Translations under genes and position numbers: made by a program
The notes under the pieces: model-generated
What the model was told of the DNA's origin: nothing
What the model saw: the letters and a program-made list of their open reading frames with translations, nothing else
Databases searched by the model: none
Source: a virus
Virus record (IMG/VR): IMGVR_UViG_3300042514_001858
Coordinates: 90,168-154,167 of that record
Direction: 5' to 3' (one strand)
DNA: 64,000 bases
Shown: piece after piece, positions 1 to 8,531 of the stretch
Position numbering within the stretch: position 1 is the first letter of the stretch
Layout: the number at the start of each line of letters is the position of its first letter

Positions 1-904
1 CAATATATTTGATATCTGACTTTGATTTATTGAAATTATTATCCATCAAAGGTGCGAGAGTTAATTGCACATTTAGTTCGGAAATAAATTTCGGATAATT
101 TGTCAATGTCTGCCAATGATGAAATTCAATTTCTCCATTTTGAATGTATGGATGCAATTGTGGAGGAAATGCACCAATGAAAATGAATTGATATTTATAC
201 CTATTATCGATAATAAATTTCAAAACATGGGAAAAATCGTCTTGCCCTCCTTTTTTCACATCAAAGTGCGCTCCTGAGCCAGAATATAAAATTCTTGGTT
301 TTTTACGATTTTTATCGTAATTTTTAGCAATTTTATAAGAATCATAATAATGTCCAATCCACCATTCAGGTGGGAAATTTGGAATCACAGAGATTTTATC
401 TTGACCTGTTTTTTCAATAAACAAATCACGCATGAACTTACACGTGACTGTGACTTCATCTGCCATTCGCATCATGTCAACGCAATTTTGACGGATTTCG
501 TCATTATCGAACGATGGTTTTCCTGAATTATAATCAGGAATTTCTTCGCGAAATACAACATCATCTACTTCATAGATAATCTTGAATCCCATTTCTGCTT
601 GAATGCTCTTGAGAAATTCAAAATATTGTTTTTGAGGGGTAGATGCTTGTCTTTGTAATTTGACGGTTTTAATATCTCTAAACCAATTTTTATCTAAAAT
701 CATCTTAGTAAGTGATGTGGACTCACCAAGATTATTCATATTGATATGATGTTCATGCCAACCTATTCGCCATTGACCACATCCCTGACGATCTGCTACA
801 AAATTTAAATAGACATTACCTTTTTTGGGTTCTTCTTTATTTTTATTTTGGACTTGAAAGGGGTTTGTTGGAAAAGGAGATGCAAACGGTTGACTATTAA
901 ACAT
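1..904 (-). CDS. Glycosyltransferase, GT4-like (3' end outside window)
   Basis: Translating the minus strand from the ATG at 904 gives an uninterrupted frame of about 301 codons that runs off the left edge, so the C-terminus is missing. The residues IIYEVDDVVF and later VIPNFPPEWW are typical of phage and bacterial GT4-type glycosyltransferases: an acidic loop in the N-terminal Rossmann-like domain, then the inter-domain VIPN segment. The segment after that (ILYSGSGAHFD) fits the start of the nucleotide-sugar-binding domain. It lies just downstream of gene 46 and has its own TTGACA/TAATTA promoter ending 5 nt before the ATG. The acceptor is unknown; it may act with the glycan locus at 12.7-24.8 kb. 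Confidence 0.72.
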   Translation of the reverse strand, partial: MFNSQPFASPFPTNPFQVQNKNKEEPKKGNVYLNFVADRQGCGQWRIGWHEHHINMNNLGESTSLTKMILDKNWFRDIKTVKLQRQASTPQKQYFEFLKSIQAEMGFKIIYEVDDVVFREEIPDYNSGKPSFDNDEIRQNCVDMMRMADEVTVTCKFMRDLFIEKTGQDKISVIPNFPPEWWIGHYYDSYKIAKNYDKNRKKPRILYSGSGAHFDVKKGGQDDFSHVLKFIIDNRYKYQFIFIGAFPPQLHPYIQNGEIEFHHWQTLTNYPKFISELNVQLTLAPLMDNNFNKSKSDIKYI

Positions 905-937
905 GTCAATAATTAACCATTTGCTATTATTTGTCAA
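905..937 (-). promoter_or_regulatory. Sigma70-like promoter for the partial glycosyltransferase
   Basis: Read leftward, TTGACA (937-932) is followed by a 16-nt spacer, TAATTA (915-910), then 5 nt and the ATG at 904. The -35 box overlaps the stop codon of gene 46. The spacing predicts transcription starting at or next to the start codon. Confidence 0.45.
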
Positions 938-2724
938 TTAGTTATTCTTCTAGTCATTCCCATTTCTTTTTCAAGGAAGACTATTTCACCAGTAACATGT
1001 TTGGATGTTTCTGTTCTATGGGAAATCACATAAACAGAAAGATCATATTTGTCAGTTCTATGCTTGATCTGTTCGATCAGCTTATCAATTCCCATGGAAT
1101 CTAGGGTGGAATCAAGGTATTCATCAAAAAATTCCACATTAGATGACACGCCTGAAATCTTTCTCTTCAAATCCTTGAATGCCCACGCACACGCGAGGTC
1201 AACCGTTCTACGTTCGCCACCACTCAAGTTCCAGTAAGAAATCTCCTTGCCTTTATCATTGGAAAGCTGCTCATCAAAGTATTCATCGAATTTGCAACGA
1301 ATGGACATACCAAGATCGTTGATATATTGCTGAATGCTTGCGTTCATCATGGAAAGAAGTCTCTTCACCACAAAGCTACGAACACCTTCTTCTCCTAGCA
1401 CGAATTTACAGATTTCATAATCATCTGATTTCTGTTTGAACATTCGGGAATTGTCGTTTTCAGCGTTTTGTCTCACCAAAGTATTTTGAATACTTTCTTC
1501 GAAATTTGGTTTAGGTAATTCTTCCAGCTTCAAATTGTCCAGAGACTCTTTGTATTGCTTGAGACTGTTTTCCAGACCTTCTAATTTTTGTTTGGTGACT
1601 TTCGCTTCGTTGATCTGATCTTGGAATTCCGCTACCTTTTGTTGAACCTTTTCCTTTTTGGAATGAAATTGGGATTTCTCTTCCTTCAATTTGTCAATCT
1701 CCTCAACAATACCATCCAATTCGGATTGATATTGTTCCTTCATCTTCTCCAGATGCTCCACATGGGTATGGGGAATATCTTGGAGGCATTTATCACACTG
1801 AATACCATCTTCAACAGAGGAAAATTTATCAATTTCTTTCACCTTCAGCTTTCTCAAAGTCTCCTTGGATGAAATCGCATCATTCACATGACCGATCTTT
1901 CCATCCAGCTTTCTCCATGCTTCATGATACTTTTCTTGCTCTTGTTGTATCGTAGAAACATCCATAACGGATGTTTTATCAATCTCTTTTTCAATATCAA
2001 AGATTTTCCCTTGAATTTCAATACGTCTCGCCTCAAGACGACCCTCCATTTCTTCGACTTTCTTTTGGTAATCTTCTTGTTGTCTATTCAGAGTTTCCAA
2101 AGTGTTGTCAATTTCTTCCAATTTAGCAGAGGAAATATTCATATCTGATTTGTTCTCACGAATCAGATTCTTCAATTCGTTGCTCATTTTACCAAAGACT
2201 TCCAGAGAGAAAATATCATTGATGAATTTGCGCTTCTCTTCAGGCTTCTTTGCCATGAATGGGATGTTATCCGAAAGAGATAGAATATCACAACTACGAC
2301 AAATCACAGGATTGGAACCGATCAAATCACAGATGAATTTATCTGTATTGGCAATGGAGTCCTTGGTGATGTCTTCTTCGCCTCTCAGGAGCGTCACAGA
2401 GCTTGGTTTGAGTTGTCGCTTGATTGTGTATGTCTGCGTGTCATTGTCAGTCTCTACGTCGAACGTAAGCTCAATAGCACCCTTTCCTTTGGTGATATTG
2501 TTGATGATGAATTCTTTCTTGATGTCACGGATGGTTTTACCAAACAATGCATAATAGAAAAGTTCTGCAATACAACTTTTCCCGATTCCGTTCACACGAT
2601 CAGGATTATCCAAATTCTTTCCAGTAATCAGGTTAAAACCAGATTGGAAATCAATCACAATCTGGTCATTTCCGATACTAAGGAAGTTCTGCCCCTTTAA
2701 ATTTTTATATAAGATTTTTTTCAT
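934..2724 (-). CDS. 46: Recombination endonuclease subunit gp46 (SbcC/Rad50-like ATPase)
   Basis: This is the 596-residue SMC-type ATPase that pairs with gp47 to resect DNA ends for recombination-dependent replication. The N-terminal P-loop ends in NGIGKS; an insert of about 8 residues separates it from the preceding GKN, as in some phage Rad50-like proteins. Coiled coil fills residues ~190-400 and holds a zinc hook, CDKC, near residue 310. The C-terminal lobe has the ABC signature LSGGERR and a Walker B strand VEFFDEYLD. It overlaps gene 47 by 4 nt, so the two are almost certainly translated together. T4 gp46 is of similar length (about 560 residues). Confidence 0.93.
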   Translation of the reverse strand: MKKILYKNLKGQNFLSIGNDQIVIDFQSGFNLITGKNLDNPDRVNGIGKSCIAELFYYALFGKTIRDIKKEFIINNITKGKGAIELTFDVETDNDTQTYTIKRQLKPSSVTLLRGEEDITKDSIANTDKFICDLIGSNPVICRSCDILSLSDNIPFMAKKPEEKRKFINDIFSLEVFGKMSNELKNLIRENKSDMNISSAKLEEIDNTLETLNRQQEDYQKKVEEMEGRLEARRIEIQGKIFDIEKEIDKTSVMDVSTIQQEQEKYHEAWRKLDGKIGHVNDAISSKETLRKLKVKEIDKFSSVEDGIQCDKCLQDIPHTHVEHLEKMKEQYQSELDGIVEEIDKLKEEKSQFHSKKEKVQQKVAEFQDQINEAKVTKQKLEGLENSLKQYKESLDNLKLEELPKPNFEESIQNTLVRQNAENDNSRMFKQKSDDYEICKFVLGEEGVRSFVVKRLLSMMNASIQQYINDLGMSIRCKFDEYFDEQLSNDKGKEISYWNLSGGERRTVDLACAWAFKDLKRKISGVSSNVEFFDEYLDSTLDSMGIDKLIEQIKHRTDKYDLSVYVISHRTETSKHVTGEIVFLEKEMGMTRRITN

Positions 2725-3755
2725 TTACACTTTTCGTATAACTCATCGTTAATTTTCTTCACTCTCATCAATTGCTCATCACCCAGCTTGAGTTGTTCAT
2801 AGAACTCATCAAACATTCCCACAATATCAACAGAATCCACTTGTTCAACATCACCAATTGTCTTGGTTGCCACATTGTATTCCGTGGTGAGACGGAAAGG
2901 AGCGAAGTTAGACAGGTAGACTTTGAACTTCTCAACCTTATCATCTTCAATGTCTTTGTCAACTATGAGCTTGATGATGTTTCCTTCGATATCCTCCGCT
3001 TTGTAATTCTTGATCTTAGTCAGAGGAATTTTAATAAATTCAGGAGATGCCGTGTTCTTTACAAATTCGACAGAATCATCTTCTAGATTCAGAATGTGAT
3101 AACCCTTGTCGTCCCCACAATCGTTAAAATCGTGATGGAAAGTGTTACCAATGTATCGAATCGTTCCTTCGTTGTATTTCTTAATACTCTTGGTATGGAA
3201 GTGACCAGACCAAACATTGGTGGTTCGGGATGCTAAGAAATCCATGACTTGGAATCCGTGATCACAAACCTTATAATTGTTCATTTGAAATGTCTGAATT
3301 TCAAAGTGTCCGAAAATATGGTCAAATTTACCGTCTGGCAATTCGTGATTCCAAGGAACAAATAATATTTTTTTACCAAATGCCTCAAATTCCAAGTTCT
3401 GATCGATAATAGTAATATTGTCATGACCTTTGAGGAAACCCAAGCTATGCACATCACTACGATTTTTATAGAAAGCATCATGATTTCCAATTACCATGAA
3501 CATGTTGAAGCCCTTGAACTTTGCAATCAATTCTGATGCCACATGGATGGTTTGCACAGAGATTTCTGAACGATTATGGAAAAAGTCACCAAGGAAAAAG
3601 ATATCAGTGATCTTCTTTTTCTTTAGATCGGTGACAATCCAATCTGCCCACTTGAGAGCGATTTCATGCCACTCCGTTGAATTTCCATATAGACCCAAAT
3701 GAAGGTCGGAAAAAATAGCTACTGTAGGTTTCTTAATCATTGTCGTCATATTCAT
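2721..3755 (-). CDS. 47: Recombination endonuclease subunit gp47 (SbcD/Mre11-like)
   Basis: A calcineurin-like metallophosphoesterase of about 344 residues, the nuclease partner of gp46. The metal-binding motifs appear in order: SDLHLG near residue 17, FLGDFFHN near 56, GNHD near 92, and SGHFHTK near 180. It overlaps gene 46 by 4 nt and gene 55 at its 5' end. Three possible ATGs lie at 3755, 3749 and 3740. The one at 3740 overlaps the gene 55 stop as ATGATTAA and could be the real start; the longest form is given here. No Shine-Dalgarno sequence is visible. Confidence 0.93.
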   Translation of the reverse strand: MNMTTMIKKPTVAIFSDLHLGLYGNSTEWHEIALKWADWIVTDLKKKKITDIFFLGDFFHNRSEISVQTIHVASELIAKFKGFNMFMVIGNHDAFYKNRSDVHSLGFLKGHDNITIIDQNLEFEAFGKKILFVPWNHELPDGKFDHIFGHFEIQTFQMNNYKVCDHGFQVMDFLASRTTNVWSGHFHTKSIKKYNEGTIRYIGNTFHHDFNDCGDDKGYHILNLEDDSVEFVKNTASPEFIKIPLTKIKNYKAEDIEGNIIKLIVDKDIEDDKVEKFKVYLSNFAPFRLTTEYNVATKTIGDVEQVDSVDIVGMFDEFYEQLKLGDEQLMRVKKINDELYEKCK

Positions 3756-4173
3756 CTCCTTCCATAACTGGTTTTACATATACATGTCCCATCGCATCAG
3801 GACCAGACATTGAATCCATATATACCATTTCTTTATATTCATTCAGACCTTCGTGCTGTCCCTTTTCTTTATTAATACGATTGGTAAATGCGTTCCATGC
3901 AATACGATTGAAATAAGAAAATGGGTTAAATTCTGATTCAATGTTATATAATTTTTTCTCCAAAGCATGATACATTTTTACAATTGCATCTCCCACCATT
4001 TCCTCTTTCCAACTTCGAGAATATCGAATAAAGCGGTGATTATATGATAATCCCTCTGCTATTTTAACAATGTTAGATGCCAAATCATTAGTCATATTGT
4101 CAGACTGATAATAATCGGTTAATAGCTGTCGGAACTCTTTGGAGTTCACATAATACTCACTTTTATTACTCAT
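3733..4173 (-). CDS. 55: Late transcription sigma factor, gp55-like
   Basis: A 146-residue protein matching T4 gp55 along its length: an N-terminal YVNSKEF segment, then IAEGLS..H.FI.YS.SWKEEMVGDAI, then a FNPFSYF..IAWNAFTNRI..E block. These correspond to a minimal sigma region 2. Known role: gp55 directs host RNA polymerase to late promoters of the TATAAATA type, with the sliding clamp as activator. That fits the roughly 30 TAAATA boxes found just before start codons in this window. It lies between uvsW and 47 with overlapping ends, so it is co-transcribed with recombination genes. The shorter C-terminus than T4 (185 residues) is real; the frame ends cleanly. Confidence 0.85.
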   Translation of the reverse strand: MSNKSEYYVNSKEFRQLLTDYYQSDNMTNDLASNIVKIAEGLSYNHRFIRYSRSWKEEMVGDAIVKMYHALEKKLYNIESEFNPFSYFNRIAWNAFTNRINKEKGQHEGLNEYKEMVYMDSMSGPDAMGHVYVKPVMEGDEYDDND

Positions 4174-5584
4174 TTATTTCAATTGTTCTTTCTGTCCATT
4201 GGATATCTTCTTTATCGTAAATTTCTTGTCTGTATTCAGCATGAGAAGATGAATATTTGGTATTATCCACGATGTCAAATATTCTCAATTTATCTTTACT
4301 ATCATGCAAACGGAGTCCTCTACCAATTGATTGGACAACACGGATAAAGCTCTTACCCAATCCAACAAACATAATATTTGGAAGATTTTTAATGTTGATA
4401 CCAGTGGAAAAGATAGATGACATTGCAATACATATGATATTATCATTCTTTTCCATCATGTCAATTATTTTTTGTCTTTCTTGAACATCAACTTCACCTT
4501 TGACAAAATATATATGTCTATCCAATCTATTAGACAACACAGATAATAAAGAATCGCCATGTTCCAAATGATTGACCATGATAAGAACGTTGCCATTAAG
4601 TTTACTAGCCAATTTACAAATAAAATCATTCCGTTTTTCATTTTTATATAAGTATTCTAATTCTTGTTTATAATTTAATTTATGTGTTTTTGGATGCTTT
4701 AATTTTAAAATATTTATATTAACATTTGATAAATATTTCTCATCTCTCAATTCTTTGGATTTCTTCTCATAAATCACTGGTCCAAAGACACCAAGCGTTT
4801 TCCATTGATTCAATGGCTTATCAGATAATGTCCCTGTAAAACCAAACTTGTTTGGTGTTTTAATTTTATTAATAATTTTCGACAAATTGGCATCACTATT
4901 GACACCGTGACACTCATCGACTATCAATAAATTCACATCAAGTATCCAAGGATTATCAGTAAATTTGGAACCTAAATTCTGAGTATTACATATGACAACT
5001 TGAGTATCTTGCAAAGGATTTTCACCAGTCCAACCTGAATATGAAAATGTAACTTGGTAGTCCTCAAAATCTTTTTGTAACTGATTTACAAGAGAAAGAC
5101 CTGGAACTACGATAAGACATTTGAATGTATCATTTGATACGTTTTCCATATAATTTTCTATCAGTAATGCTTGAGCTAAAGATTTACCTGCTCCTGTTGC
5201 TAATAGAAAAACACCATAACCTTTCTCTAGTCCAGCTATGATAGAATCTTTTTGATAATAACGAGCATCATATTTAAGTTCATCTTTGAACTCGAATTTC
5301 CCAATGCCACATTTCAATCTATTACGAAATTCATCGGTGAATGTGATATCGGTAATTTGGTTATCTCTTAGATGTTTCAGAATCTCCCCATAAAATCCAA
5401 AGTCAAACAAACCAGTGGGTGTGATTGCATACTTACGATCTTTTACAAAACGATGACCTTTCCTCTTAGCAAAAGAAGCACCATCATTCTTAACAGAAAA
5501 ATGATTACGGATCATACTGAGTGTTTCGGAATCCGTAATCAATTGCGCCTGTCGCTTAGTTGGTTTATAATCAAATGTTATCAT
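4166..5584 (-). CDS. uvsW: UvsW-type DNA/RNA helicase
   Basis: A 472-residue superfamily 2 helicase similar to T4 UvsW, which unwinds branched DNA and R-loops and shifts phage replication from origins to recombination. The N-terminal region (residues 1-95, with a PTGLFDFGFYGEI stretch) matches the UvsW substrate-binding domain. It is followed by Q-motif-like YYQKDSI, Walker A ATGAGKS, the DEAH-type box VDECHG, and motif VI SIGRGLRLHD. It overlaps gene 55 by 8 nt at its 3' end and abuts the uvsY-like gene upstream, forming one leftward recombination/late-control operon. Confidence 0.9.
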   Translation of the reverse strand: MITFDYKPTKRQAQLITDSETLSMIRNHFSVKNDGASFAKRKGHRFVKDRKYAITPTGLFDFGFYGEILKHLRDNQITDITFTDEFRNRLKCGIGKFEFKDELKYDARYYQKDSIIAGLEKGYGVFLLATGAGKSLAQALLIENYMENVSNDTFKCLIVVPGLSLVNQLQKDFEDYQVTFSYSGWTGENPLQDTQVVICNTQNLGSKFTDNPWILDVNLLIVDECHGVNSDANLSKIINKIKTPNKFGFTGTLSDKPLNQWKTLGVFGPVIYEKKSKELRDEKYLSNVNINILKLKHPKTHKLNYKQELEYLYKNEKRNDFICKLASKLNGNVLIMVNHLEHGDSLLSVLSNRLDRHIYFVKGEVDVQERQKIIDMMEKNDNIICIAMSSIFSTGINIKNLPNIMFVGLGKSFIRVVQSIGRGLRLHDSKDKLRIFDIVDNTKYSSSHAEYRQEIYDKEDIQWTERTIEINE

Positions 5585-5983
5585 TTACATTTCCTGTAGC
5601 TTCCGCAGTTCCAAAATGTTTTTAATGTCGTTACCAATGAATGTAATCTGACTTACCAATTTTTCCAAATATTCAATCAAATATTCCTGTTCTTTAATTT
5701 TTTGATTGATTGCTTCCAATGATGGAGTCTTATCCAAATCATCCAATACCTGCTTATTAAGAGCCACAGGAGACTCTTCCATAATTCTTTTCTGGAGAAT
5801 GTGTTTGGTAGATGCTTTTAATTTGTAGAGCTTATCTTTCTCGATCTTCGCATCAATGAGCCGACATACCCAAAAGTGCTTTTCAGAAGGAACTCTGCGT
5901 GTGACATCTTCGAGATTGAAGTCTGTGATCTTAGCAAATTCTTCATATTGTGTTTGATATTTTTTAATCAGTTCGTAACTCAT
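5585..5983 (-). CDS. UvsY-like recombination mediator (probable)
   Basis: A helical 132-residue protein that directly abuts uvsW. Length, charge and the layout (a basic central part with HFWVCRLIDAKIEKDKLYKLK, then a C-terminal helix ending IKNILELRKLQEM) resemble T4 UvsY (137 residues), which loads the UvsX recombinase on ssDNA coated by gp32. The family is short and divergent, so this rests on size, helix pattern and position next to uvsW and genes 46/47. It is the first gene of the leftward operon. A TAAATA box lies about 46 nt upstream, leaving room for an ordinary leader, unlike most genes here. Confidence 0.55.
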   Translation of the reverse strand: MSYELIKKYQTQYEEFAKITDFNLEDVTRRVPSEKHFWVCRLIDAKIEKDKLYKLKASTKHILQKRIMEESPVALNKQVLDDLDKTPSLEAINQKIKEQEYLIEYLEKLVSQITFIGNDIKNILELRKLQEM

Positions 5984-6029
5984 AATTTTTCAATGATATT
6001 TCCATAGTGTTTATCAGGAGCATGAAAGC

Positions 6030-6040
6030 TATTTATTCAC
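6030..6040 (-). promoter_or_regulatory. TAAATA box upstream of the uvsY-uvsW-55-47-46 operon
   Basis: GAATAAATA is present on the minus strand, 46 nt before the ATG at 5983. It matches the late-type box used elsewhere but is not next to a start codon, so its use is less certain. Confidence 0.3.
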
Positions 6041-6056
6041 TACTCTCATCATTTAG

Positions 6057-6068
6057 TTAAATAATAAC
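6057..6068 (+). promoter_or_regulatory. Late-type promoter abutting the ATG at 6069
   Basis: TTAAATAATAAC sits directly before the ATG; TAAATA (6058-6063) is followed by exactly 5 nt. Predicted leaderless late start. Confidence 0.6.
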
Positions 6069-6305
6069 ATGAACCAACCTTTTGTCAACGATAAAAATGA
6101 AATCGCCAACATTTATCAACAAATGTTGAATGAGGACATGACTGCTGGGGGCGTGTATGGGGGGGATGTTGCTGGTCATGCTGGTATTGAAAACACCGAT
6201 TGGTTTGCTCCAGGAGATGCTAGGAATCCTTATGGGATGGGTGTCACCACCAGAAGAGGTAAATTGAAAAATAAAAAACGCAGGAAGAAAATTAAAAAGA
6301 ATTAA
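6069..6305 (+). CDS. Small basic protein with capsid-targeting-like leader
   Basis: A 78-residue protein of unknown function. The N-terminus has the motif EIANIYQQMLNED, shared in form by many proteins of this window; the LNE tripeptide fits the L/I-x-E cleavage rule of T4-type prohead protease. The middle is rich in glycine and aspartate, and the C-terminus is strongly basic (KLKNKKRRKKIKKN), as expected for a DNA-contacting internal head protein. It has a late-type promoter with 5-nt spacing and overlaps the end of the convergent methyltransferase by 14 nt. A G7 run lies at 6159-6165, unusual in this AT-rich sequence. Internal-head function is inferred. Confidence 0.6.
   Translation: MNQPFVNDKNEIANIYQQMLNEDMTAGGVYGGDVAGHAGIENTDWFAPGDARNPYGMGVTTRRGKLKNKKRRKKIKKN
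6159..6165 (+). repeat. G7 homopolymer in the 6069 gene
   Basis: Seven Gs in a run, in frame, in an AT-rich sequence. A G5 run lies just upstream at 6147-6151. Confidence 0.6.
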
Positions 6306-7218
6306 TTCTCTTTCTCGCTACTTCACAATATTCGGAATTTAAATCAAATCCAATATAATTCATACCTAATTGTTTGGCAACTGCTCCTGTTGTTCCTGAA
6401 CCCATGAAGAAGTCCAATACGATACCATTTTCAGGGCATCCACTCTTTAACATACGTTCTACCAATTCTTCAGGAAATGTGGCTGTGTGAACGGACTTGT
6501 TGGATTTGGTATTAATCTTCCACACTGCTCTCATGGAACGTCCTCCTCGCTTACGCATTGCGTCCAGAATCCTTCTCTTCGTATCACTTGGGTTCTGTGC
6601 CTTCTGAGACTCATAATCCTTTGTAGCCTCTCCTGTATACACTTCATCAGGATTGGAAGAATTGGCAAATGGTTCAATTTGTTGTTTGAAATAATACGAT
6701 TTGCTTTTCACGAACATGAATACTGATTCAAAATCAACCACAAAACGATCTGTGACGCTCTGGGGGAGGGCATTTCCTTTATGCCATACGATATTATTTC
6801 TCAAAATCCATCCTCTATTCTGCATCTCGATGGCAAAACGGAAAGGAATTAATGCCAATTGTTTTGGTTTTCTCCATCCTCCCAATTTCTCTTTGGGTTT
6901 TTCATTAAATTTGAATGATTCTTTTTGAAGCTCATCCTTATTTTTCCAAACACCTTTACCACTTCCAAGATAGGTATCCCCTAAGTTCACAAAAACAACA
7001 CCATCATCTCGTAGAACACGATAAACTTCATCGTAGTAATCACACAATCCATTGACAAACTCTTCAGGTGTCTCAGCCAATCCAAATTCATTTTCATCAT
7101 CTGTGTATTGACGAAGGTTGTAATAGGGAGGTGATGTCAGGCTGCAATGGATCGATTTGTCAGGCAATTCCTTCAATCCAGCCATTGCGTCAATGTTTTT
7201 GATGTAATTCACGTTCAT
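6292..7218 (-). CDS. DNA methyltransferase (N4-cytosine/N6-adenine, beta-type order)
   Basis: A 308-residue DNA methyltransferase. The catalytic motif IV, TSPPYYNL, is near residue 28, and the SAM-binding motif I, DFFMGSGTTGAVA, lies near residue 270. This order (catalytic first, SAM-binding last) is that of beta-class amino-methyltransferases, so it should methylate exocyclic adenine N6 or cytosine N4; the target sequence cannot be read from the protein. No restriction partner is next to it, so protection of phage DNA from host restriction is the likeliest role. It has a sigma70-like promoter rather than the late box, suggesting early expression. A second, different methyltransferase lies at 21087-21866. 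Confidence 0.9.
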   Translation of the reverse strand: MNVNYIKNIDAMAGLKELPDKSIHCSLTSPPYYNLRQYTDDENEFGLAETPEEFVNGLCDYYDEVYRVLRDDGVVFVNLGDTYLGSGKGVWKNKDELQKESFKFNEKPKEKLGGWRKPKQLALIPFRFAIEMQNRGWILRNNIVWHKGNALPQSVTDRFVVDFESVFMFVKSKSYYFKQQIEPFANSSNPDEVYTGEATKDYESQKAQNPSDTKRRILDAMRKRGGRSMRAVWKINTKSNKSVHTATFPEELVERMLKSGCPENGIVLDFFMGSGTTGAVAKQLGMNYIGFDLNSEYCEVARKRINSF

Positions 7219-7252
7219 GTTTGGACAGTAGCACAGATTTTTGGGATGTCAA
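7219..7252 (-). promoter_or_regulatory. Sigma70-like promoter for the methyltransferase
   Basis: Read leftward: TTGACA (7252-7247), 16-nt spacer, TACTGT (7230-7225), then 6 nt to the ATG at 7218. The mRNA would start at or very near the start codon. Confidence 0.45.
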
Positions 7253-7543
7253 ACGGATGTTTTTTAATTTTCTGGCGATTAAATTTAACTAAATTTCTTT
7301 ATTATATTGTACATCTATTCCCACCCCCCTCCCATTAATTATACTCGCTATATTCATTTGTCAATAGTCAATTTATTATTATAATTAATTATCTTATTAT
7401 TAGATATAGATTAGATATTAACTATGATTAAAGATAACTAAAGAAAGAAACAAAAGAAAAAAAATTAATTAAAATCAATCTTCTTATCATTATCTATTGA
7501 TTAAGATTAATGTACAATAAATATAATAAATCAGAATCAATTA
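7253..7543. other. AT-rich intergenic region between divergent genes
   Basis: About 290 nt with no supportable gene. It has a C-rich patch at 7320-7334 (CCCACCCCCCTCCC) followed by about 200 nt of nearly pure A/T with the 12-bp palindrome ATAATTAATTAT at 7381-7392 and several TTAATTA-like elements. It separates a leftward early-type gene from a rightward late-type run, so it is a regulatory region; an origin is possible but nothing proves it. Confidence 0.4.
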
Positions 7544-7556
7544 TAATTAAATATAA
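7544..7556 (+). promoter_or_regulatory. Late-type promoter before the ATG at 7557
   Basis: TAATTAAATATAA precedes the ATG; TAAATA is at 7548-7553 with only 3 nt to the start codon, shorter than the usual 5. Confidence 0.4.
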
Positions 7557-8033
7557 ATGCAAAAATCAGAAAGTCAACCCCAAAGCACATGGAAAAATTT
7601 CCCAACCGATACGGAAGGTGTCGTAGGATTTGTTTATCTCATTCGCAATGATCATCCAGAAGTCGTCAATACCGACAAACCTCAATATTACATTGGGCAG
7701 AAGAAGCTACTCAAGAAAGTAAAGCGCAAACCATTGAAAGGTAAGACGCGCAATAGAATTTCTTATGTGGACAACGATGTTGAAAAGTATTGGGGATCGT
7801 CCAAAGAATTGCTTGCTGACATTGAGAAATACGGTATTGAGCATTTTTCCAGAGAAGTGATAGAAGTCTGTCAATCAAAATTCCATATGTCATTCGCGGA
7901 AATGGATTGGCAGGTTAAATGTAAAGTATTATTTGATAAGAGATTCATGAACGGCATTATCAATGTCCGCTTAGGAGTCGTTCCCAAAAATTATGTTGAC
8001 ATCGAACGTGATCCTGTTACTCTCGAATTGTGA
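7557..8033 (+). CDS. GIY-YIG-like nuclease-domain protein
   Basis: A 158-residue protein with an early GFVYLIRN strand and YYIGQKK, the spacing of the GIY-YIG core, followed by WGSSKELLADIEKYG..HFSREVIE and a conserved glutamate in FAEMDWQ. This pattern (core, W-GSS, F-REIL-like, E) is common in phage GIY-YIG-like proteins of this size. No separate DNA-binding domain is visible, so it may be a free-standing nuclease or a repurposed domain. It begins the small rightward operon; its stop overlaps the GTG of the next gene (GTGA). Confidence 0.55.
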   Translation: MQKSESQPQSTWKNFPTDTEGVVGFVYLIRNDHPEVVNTDKPQYYIGQKKLLKKVKRKPLKGKTRNRISYVDNDVEKYWGSSKELLADIEKYGIEHFSREVIEVCQSKFHMSFAEMDWQVKCKVLFDKRFMNGIINVRLGVVPKNYVDIERDPVTLEL

Positions 8034-8527
8034 GTAGGATTTCATTTCAAAACAAACAGATCATCGATATTGATGAAGTGTTTAAGGAAACCAATGAACA
8101 TTTCTATTATTTGTTGGAAAATCTTGGATTGACAGCAACTTTCGATTTCTCTAAAAGAAATAACAAAAAGCTATACACCCATCAATTTATCAAGACATTC
8201 ACAGAATTTCTAAAATATCTCAACGGTGATTTTGTATTTTTCTCCAACACATTAACAAAGGATAAGTTCCGTAATCAGCTTTTGGCTAAAATCCACCGAA
8301 TTTTCAAAATTAATATCGTGGGAAAAAATTACACATTTGAGCAATTGGAAAGCTATCTTGAATGTAGACACGCTGAAGTAATTTCCGAATTTGAATCGGT
8401 TTTTCAAAATAGAAAAACACCTTCATTTCGAAAAATTTCTAAATATCTGGAAAAAGAAGGTCTGACTTTTCTCAATGAGCAATATTTTCAAGAAGTTCTT
8501 AATAAGATGACTATTTTGATTAAATAA
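8030..8527 (+). CDS. Hypothetical protein, GTG start
   Basis: A 165-residue protein that I do not recognise. It is mainly alpha-helical by eye, with aromatic-rich segments (EHFYYLLENLGL, FIKTFTEFLKYLNGDFVFF) and a basic middle. The start is GTG, overlapping the previous stop as GTGA; the same overlap is used at 14339, which supports it. There is no signal peptide or clear membrane segment. Its position upstream of several head-targeted candidates suggests a virion or assembly role, by context only. Confidence 0.55.
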   Translation: MSRISFQNKQIIDIDEVFKETNEHFYYLLENLGLTATFDFSKRNNKKLYTHQFIKTFTEFLKYLNGDFVFFSNTLTKDKFRNQLLAKIHRIFKINIVGKNYTFEQLESYLECRHAEVISEFESVFQNRKTPSFRKISKYLEKEGLTFLNEQYFQEVLNKMTILIK

Positions 8528-8531
8528 TGCT
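8519..8531 (+). promoter_or_regulatory. Late-type promoter abutting the ATG at 8532
   Basis: ATTAAATAATGCT; TAAATA at 8521-8526 and exactly 5 nt to the ATG. It overlaps the end of the upstream gene. Confidence 0.55.

Noticed and set aside
1588-1872. Plus-strand hydrophobic frames opposite gene 46
   Set aside because: They are Leu/Phe-rich shadows of the Glu/Lys-rich coiled coil on the other strand.
6022-6040. Short minus-strand ATG frame after the TAAATA box at 6030
   Set aside because: It ends after 19 codons and overlaps the uvsY-like start in another frame; more likely part of a leader.
7319-7334. G-quadruplex on the minus strand
   Set aside because: The G runs are contiguous with almost no loops, and nothing else supports a regulatory quadruplex; listed only as a C-rich patch.
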